The translations under genes were made by a program, and so were the position numbers. The notes beneath the pieces are model-generated. The model did not search any database and was not told the origin of the DNA. It saw only the letters and a program-made list of their open reading frames with translations. From an uncultured Myxococcales bacterium (GTDB lineage: Bacteria > Myxococcota_A > UBA9042 > DTJE01): a stretch of 64,000 nt of DNA. Location: positions 1-64,000 of the forward strand of contig CAINDP010000179.1 of the NCBI GenBank assembly GCA_903847405.1, given 5' to 3'. How positions within the stretch are numbered: position 1 is the first letter of the stretch; each line of letters opens with the position of its first letter. Below are positions 63,013 through 64,000 of this stretch, piece by piece.

Positions 63013-64000
63013 ATGAACGACACGGTCGCAATCGTCCTGGCCGCCGGGCTGGGGACCCGCATGAAGTCCGACACGCCGAAGGGGCTCCACGCCGTCGCGG
63101 GGAAACCGCTGGTCCACTGGCCCGTCCAGGCCGCCCTGGATGCCGGCTGCCGCCGCGTCGCCATCGTGGTGGGCCATGGCGCGGAGCAGGTCGAATCCAG
63201 CCTGCGCGCCCGCTTTCCCGGTGCGGACCTCGTCTTCCCGCGCCAGGAACAGCAGTTGGGCACGGCCCATGCGACCCTGTGCGCCCGCGACGCAGCGGAC
63301 GGCTTCGCCCACGCCCTGCTGATCAACGGCGACCTGCCGCTGCTGACCGGGGCGACCTTCCAGGCCCTTCGCGAGGCGTTCGCCGTTTCCGGAGGCGCCT
63401 TCGCCCTGGTGACGTCCGTCGTGGACGATCCGGGCGGGTTCGGACGCATCGTCCGGGACGCCGACGGAGCCGTGCAGCGCATCGTCGAGCGCCGCGACGC
63501 CACGCCCGCGCAGGAGGACATCCACGAGGTGAACGTCGGCGTCTACCTGGCGCGCACGGACCTGCTGTTCCCGATGCTGGCGTCCGTGGGCGATCACAAC
63601 GCCGTGAAGGAGTTCTACTTCACCGACATCGTGACGATGATGCGGGCCCGCGGCCTGGGGGTGGGTGCCTACGTCCTCCCGGGCCCGGACCAGGCGATGC
63701 AGGTCAACGACCGCATCGAGCTGGCCGCCGCCGAAGCCGCGATGCACCTGCGGCATGCCCGCGACCTGATGGCTTCCGGCGTGACGATCCACCGTCCGGC
63801 GTCGGTCCTGATCGACCCGGACTGCACCGTGGGGCGGGACACCGAGGTCTGGCCGGGCGTCGAGATGCATGCCGGGACGCGCGTGGGCGCCCGGTGCGTC
63901 GTGGGGCGGGGCGCGGTCCTGTCGGGCGTCGCGATCGGCGACGGCGTGGACATCAAGCCCTACTGCGTCCTGACCGACTCGACCGTCGAGGACGACGGCA
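63013..64000 (+). CDS. glmU: bifunctional GlmU, 5' part (3' end outside window)
   Basis: The visible 329 residues include the uridylyltransferase domain: VLAAGLGTRMKSDTPKGLH, EQQLGTAHA, LLINGDLPLLTG and HEVNVGVYLA. The left-handed beta-helix acetyltransferase part begins near residue 255 (DPDCTVGRDTEVWPGVEMHAGTRVG). The enzyme makes UDP-N-acetylglucosamine for peptidoglycan and LPS. GGAGG lies seven bases before ATG 63013. The frame runs open to the window end. Confidence 0.93.
   Translation, partial: MNDTVAIVLAAGLGTRMKSDTPKGLHAVAGKPLVHWPVQAALDAGCRRVAIVVGHGAEQVESSLRARFPGADLVFPRQEQQLGTAHATLCARDAADGFAHALLINGDLPLLTGATFQALREAFAVSGGAFALVTSVVDDPGGFGRIVRDADGAVQRIVERRDATPAQEDIHEVNVGVYLARTDLLFPMLASVGDHNAVKEFYFTDIVTMMRARGLGVGAYVLPGPDQAMQVNDRIELAAAEAAMHLRHARDLMASGVTIHRPASVLIDPDCTVGRDTEVWPGVEMHAGTRVGARCVVGRGAVLSGVAIGDGVDIKPYCVLTDSTVEDDG

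Overview
The window is GC-rich bacterial DNA from what looks like a Gram-negative, aerobic or microaerobic organism of the myxobacterial/deltaproteobacterial kind. Four things point there: secreted lipoproteins whose mature N-termini are rich in Asp, Ala and Pro; an alternative complex III joined to a cbb3 oxidase; a Haliangium-type microcompartment locus; and a TonB system with a large receptor. This placement is an inference from gene content. Almost all of the window is coding. No gene-free stretch exceeds 300 bases; the longest is 271 bases at 40273-40543. I found no rRNA, tRNA or CRISPR array.

Region 1 (1-14182) looks like a phosphorus-acquisition island. It holds the end of an ArsC/LMW-phosphatase-like gene, a PhoB-type response regulator, and four exported phosphatases (metallophosphatase lipoprotein, HAD phosphatase, 5'-nucleotidase, purple-acid-phosphatase-like). 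It also holds a phosphate-selective-type porin and a GT21 ceramide glucosyltransferase. Interleaved are a Tat-exported FAD oxidoreductase, a 6-phosphofructokinase, a small membrane protein and a GH79-like glycosidase. Three Pho-box-like 7-4-7 repeats lie in its intergenic regions.

Region 2 (14192-24838) is mixed accessory and housekeeping DNA: a thioredoxin, a GltD-like flavoprotein with a ferredoxin tail, a REP-associated tyrosine transposase (RAYT) next to a decayed AlbA/Schlafen-type ATPase gene, a GNAT acetyltransferase, a TatT-like protein, a membrane diguanylate cyclase, a lipoprotein alpha/beta hydrolase, and a secreted NucA-type nuclease followed by a NuiA-type inhibitor lipoprotein.

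Region 3 (24880-40272, minus strand) is one 15-kb respiratory gene train: ccoNO (fused), ccoQ, ccoP (one heme), ccoG, ccoH, ccoI, ccoS, actA, actB, actC, actD, actE, actF. Many of its genes overlap, including the cco/act junction. The product would be a quinol-to-oxygen chain: ACIII oxidises quinol and passes electrons through c-type hemes to the cbb3 oxidase. A perfect 16-bp inverted repeat of REP type sits in frame inside ccoI, and a related half-element follows the phosphofructokinase gene.

Region 4 (40544-53585) holds a class II photolyase, an L-2-hydroxyglutarate oxidase-like gene, a membrane protein, a GT-C glycosyltransferase, an exbB-exbD-tonB-lipoprotein-receptor operon whose receptor has its own N-terminal TonB_C-like domain, an outer-membrane protein, an IscR-like Rrf2 regulator and a PhaR-like regulator.

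Region 5 (53644-59078, minus strand) is a compact bacterial microcompartment operon: BMC-T2, BMC-H, BMC-P, CoA-acylating aldehyde dehydrogenase with an encapsulation-type N-terminal helix, and BMC-T1. It is followed 12 bases later by a DegT-family protein that lacks the PLP lysine, then by a thioredoxin-fold lipoprotein. No signature (aldehyde-generating) enzyme is visible. Beyond it lie rubrerythrin, a Bcp peroxiredoxin, exonuclease III, a family I CoA-transferase and the start of glmU.
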